Part shown: piece by piece, positions 61,871 through 64,000 of the stretch | How the letters are laid out: every line of letters begins with the position of its first letter | Numbering within the stretch: the stretch's first letter is position 1 | The notes under the pieces: generated by a model | Told to the model about the DNA's origin: nothing | Database searches by the model: none | What the model saw: the letters and a program-made list of their open reading frames with translations, nothing else | Position numbers and translations under genes: made by a program | Source: VXPQ01 sp965223485 | GTDB lineage: Bacteria > Bacteroidota > Rhodothermia > Rhodothermales > VXPQ01 | DNA length: 64,000 nt | Direction of reading: 5' to 3' | Assembly (NCBI GenBank): GCA_965223485.1 | Contig: OZ244993.1 | Span: 3,162,001 to 3,226,000 of the forward strand

Positions 61871-63763
61871 ATGCCCCCAAAAAAGACGCCCCGCCGTTTG
61901 TGGATCAACAAGGAAGACGCCCAACGCCTGGAGGAAGGCTCCTTTTACCGTAGTTACGAGAAGCTGGGAGCGCACCCGGACGGGCAAGGCGTCTGGTTTG
62001 CCGTGTGGGCCCCGGGGGCAGACGGCGTATCCGTGCTGGGGGAATTCAACGACTGGAAAGCAGATGCGCATCCGCTGCAGCGAAGAAAGGGAGGCGTCTG
62101 GGAAACGTACGTACCGGGCGCCCGGAGCGGTCAGAAGTACAAGTACCGCATTACGCGGGGCATGTACACGGTGGACAAGACGGACCCCTACGCCTTTGCG
62201 ATGGAACCTCCCGTGGCGGGCGGAGACGCAGCCTCGGGACTGGCTTCGATTATCTGCGATCTCGACTATGCATGGGACGACAAAACATGGCTCGAACAGC
62301 GATGCGGTCCGGATTCGCTGAACCGGCCTGTCTCGATCTACGAGGTGCATCTCGGGTCCTGGCGGAAGCGGGGAATGTACTCCATGAGCTACCGGGACAT
62401 CGCCAGGCCCCTTGCCGATCACGTGGAGGAACTCGGTTTCACGCATGTGGAATTCATGCCTGTCATGGAGCACCCGTTCTACGGCTCCTGGGGATATCAG
62501 GTCGCGGGATACTATGCCCCCACCTACCGGTACGGCTCGCCCGCGGATTTCAAGTACCTGGTGGATTACCTGCACCGGCGCGGCGTCGGCGTGTTGCTGG
62601 ATTGGGTGCCGGCCCACTTCGCCACCGATCCGCAGGCGCTCGTTTTCTTTGACGGCGGCGCCCTGTACGAGTACGACGATCCCGGCATGCGGCGCCATCC
62701 CGATTGGGGCACGTATGTCTTCGATTACAACAAGCCGGGGGTCCGCAACTTTCTGATCTCGAATGCGCTCTTCTGGATCGAGGAATACCACATAGACGGG
62801 TTGCGCTTCGATGCGGTGGCTTCCATGCTCTACCGGGATTATTCGCGGGGCAAGGAATGGAGCCCGAACCTGTTTGGTGGACGGGAGAATCTCGAAGCCA
62901 TCGACCTGCTCAGGAAAGTCAACGAGGTCGTCTACACGCATGCCCCGGATGTCCTGATGATTGCTGAGGAGTCTACAGCATGGCCGGGCGTTTCCAAGCC
63001 TACCTACGACGGAGGACTCGGCTTTCTCTACAAGTGGAACATGGGGTGGATGCACGACACCCTGGAGTATATGGAGAAGGATCCGGTCCACCGGAAGCAC
63101 CATCAGGACCGCCTCACCTTCCCCCTCCTCTATACGTACTCCGAGCACTACATCCTGCCGCTATCGCACGACGAGGTCGTGCATGGCAAGGGATCGCTCT
63201 GGAACAAAATGCCCGGGGACGCCTGGCAAAAAGCGGCAAACCTGCGCCTCCTGTACGGGCGCCAGATCGGGCATCCGGGAAAGAAACTGCTCTTCATGGG
63301 ATCGGAGTTCGGACAGACTTCCGAATGGGACCACGACCATGCGATCGACTGGGACGCCCTGAAAGATCCGCTGCACAAAGGCATGATGGCATGGGTAAAA
63401 GATCTGTATACCCTGTATCGCAATCATCCGGCGCTTTGGAACGACCAGCCCGGCGGGTTCGAATGGATCGACTTCGAAGACCACAAAGGCAGCACGGTCA
63501 GCTACATCCGGCGCTCGACGGACCGGGAACTGGTGTTCCTGTTCAATTTCACGCCGGTTCCCCGTACGGACTACCGCATCGGGATGCCCGGCAAGGGCCG
63601 CTGGCGGGAACTGCTCAACTCCGATGCGCAGATATACGGCGGAGGCGGCGTAGGCAACCTGGGTAGCGTCGATACGGATCCGGCGCCGTTTCATGGACGA
63701 AACCACTCCGTGGTCGTAACCCTGCCCCCTCTTGCCGTCGCGATCCTCGAACAGGAAACGTAG
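61871..63763 (+). CDS. glgB: 1,4-alpha-glucan branching enzyme
   Basis: From the ATG at 61871 the 630-residue protein has an N-terminal CBM48 (GVWFAVWAPGADGVSVLGEFNDWK) and the GH13_9 barrel. It shows SIYEVHLGSWRK, EFMPVMEHPFYGSWGYQV, LLDWVPAHFATD, the nucleophile in IDGLRFDAVASMLYRDY, the acid/base in LMIAEESTAWPGVS, and ILPLSHDEVVHGKGSLWNKMPGD. A C-terminal beta domain completes it. It creates alpha-1,6 branches. The longer upstream frame overlaps glgE and is not family-like. It is in the same transcript direction as glgE. Confidence 0.95.
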   Translation: MPPKKTPRRLWINKEDAQRLEEGSFYRSYEKLGAHPDGQGVWFAVWAPGADGVSVLGEFNDWKADAHPLQRRKGGVWETYVPGARSGQKYKYRITRGMYTVDKTDPYAFAMEPPVAGGDAASGLASIICDLDYAWDDKTWLEQRCGPDSLNRPVSIYEVHLGSWRKRGMYSMSYRDIARPLADHVEELGFTHVEFMPVMEHPFYGSWGYQVAGYYAPTYRYGSPADFKYLVDYLHRRGVGVLLDWVPAHFATDPQALVFFDGGALYEYDDPGMRRHPDWGTYVFDYNKPGVRNFLISNALFWIEEYHIDGLRFDAVASMLYRDYSRGKEWSPNLFGGRENLEAIDLLRKVNEVVYTHAPDVLMIAEESTAWPGVSKPTYDGGLGFLYKWNMGWMHDTLEYMEKDPVHRKHHQDRLTFPLLYTYSEHYILPLSHDEVVHGKGSLWNKMPGDAWQKAANLRLLYGRQIGHPGKKLLFMGSEFGQTSEWDHDHAIDWDALKDPLHKGMMAWVKDLYTLYRNHPALWNDQPGGFEWIDFEDHKGSTVSYIRRSTDRELVFLFNFTPVPRTDYRIGMPGKGRWRELLNSDAQIYGGGGVGNLGSVDTDPAPFHGRNHSVVVTLPPLAVAILEQET

Positions 63764-63877
63764 CAGAAAACATCTTGCGGACAGATCGCGTACGATCCCG
63801 ACGGTTCGCCGGAAAACGCCGCCCTGCGCGAAATTAATCCTTCACCTTTTTCTTCACACGTAACGAATAACAACATT

Positions 63878-64000
63878 ATGGCACACCAACTTCCCGATCT
63901 GCCCTATGCCTTCGATGCGCTGGAATCCACCATCGACGAGCGGACGATGCGCATTCATCATGGCAAGCACCATCAGGGATATGTCAACAAACTGAATGCC
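63878..64000 (+). CDS. Fe/Mn superoxide dismutase, 5' end only
   Basis: Only 41 codons are in the window before the right edge. They match the conserved N-terminus of Fe/Mn superoxide dismutases: LPDLPYAFDALE and MRIHHGKHHQGYVNKLN, including the first metal-binding His and the gateway His-Tyr region. Which metal it uses cannot be read from this part. It starts 114 bases after glgB. No signal peptide is present, so it is cytoplasmic. Confidence 0.93.
   Translation, partial: MAHQLPDLPYAFDALESTIDERTMRIHHGKHHQGYVNKLNA

Overview
The window looks like a chromosomal segment from a GC-rich member of the Bacteroidota, most likely of the Rhodothermia/Balneolia type. Three things point there. The large repeat protein at 3870-6587 ends in a C-terminal NYPNPFNPST...GVYVY sorting domain of the kind used by type IX secretion. 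There are many Sec lipoproteins. There are also haem-c/DUF1501 gene pairs that are common in Rhodothermia and Planctomycetes. This is inference from protein families; no rRNA gene is present and I saw no tRNA.

Left part (1-27.9 kb) is accessory. It opens with a large secreted Ig-like repeat protein on the minus strand that runs off the left edge, then a GAF-SpoIIE phosphatase and a plant-type LRR/metallopeptidase exoprotein. From 6.6 to 16.2 kb, four related repeat copies (71 to about 190 bp) derived from the promoter and first codons of an MmeI-like restriction-modification gene separate unrelated cargo: a GH18 chitinase; an IMPase/glutamine-synthetase-like/aldehyde dehydrogenase/Fe-alcohol dehydrogenase operon plus a Fic protein; and an AlbA_2 regulator. 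The array ends at the intact MmeI-like gene. Next comes an AT-rich ATPase plus candidate nuclease module. Its ATPase is split by a complete IS256-family element with an 8-bp target duplication. A degenerate ImmA/IrrE-like gene with a coupled small partner, a truncated Uma2 gene and a coiled-coil membrane protein follow.

Middle part (26.7-49.9 kb) is a catabolic locus, almost all on the minus strand. It holds a thiolase, a haem-c/LRR membrane protein, two PSCyt/DUF1549/DUF1553 plus DUF1501 pairs, a ribose-type ABC importer, an SDR dehydrogenase, a GH116 glucosidase and a lipoprotein sulfatase, with one plus-strand beta-propeller lipoprotein. Together they suggest extracytoplasmic processing and import of a glycoside, possibly sulfated. 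A perfect 16-bp LacI-type palindrome and a pair of phased dyads look like its operators.

Right part (49.9-64 kb) looks more like core genome: ergothioneine genes egtB-egtD; malQ; a vanadium haloperoxidase with an outer-membrane-type partner; an AraC regulator; the alpha-glucan genes glgX, glgE and glgB; and the first 41 codons of an Fe/Mn superoxide dismutase.
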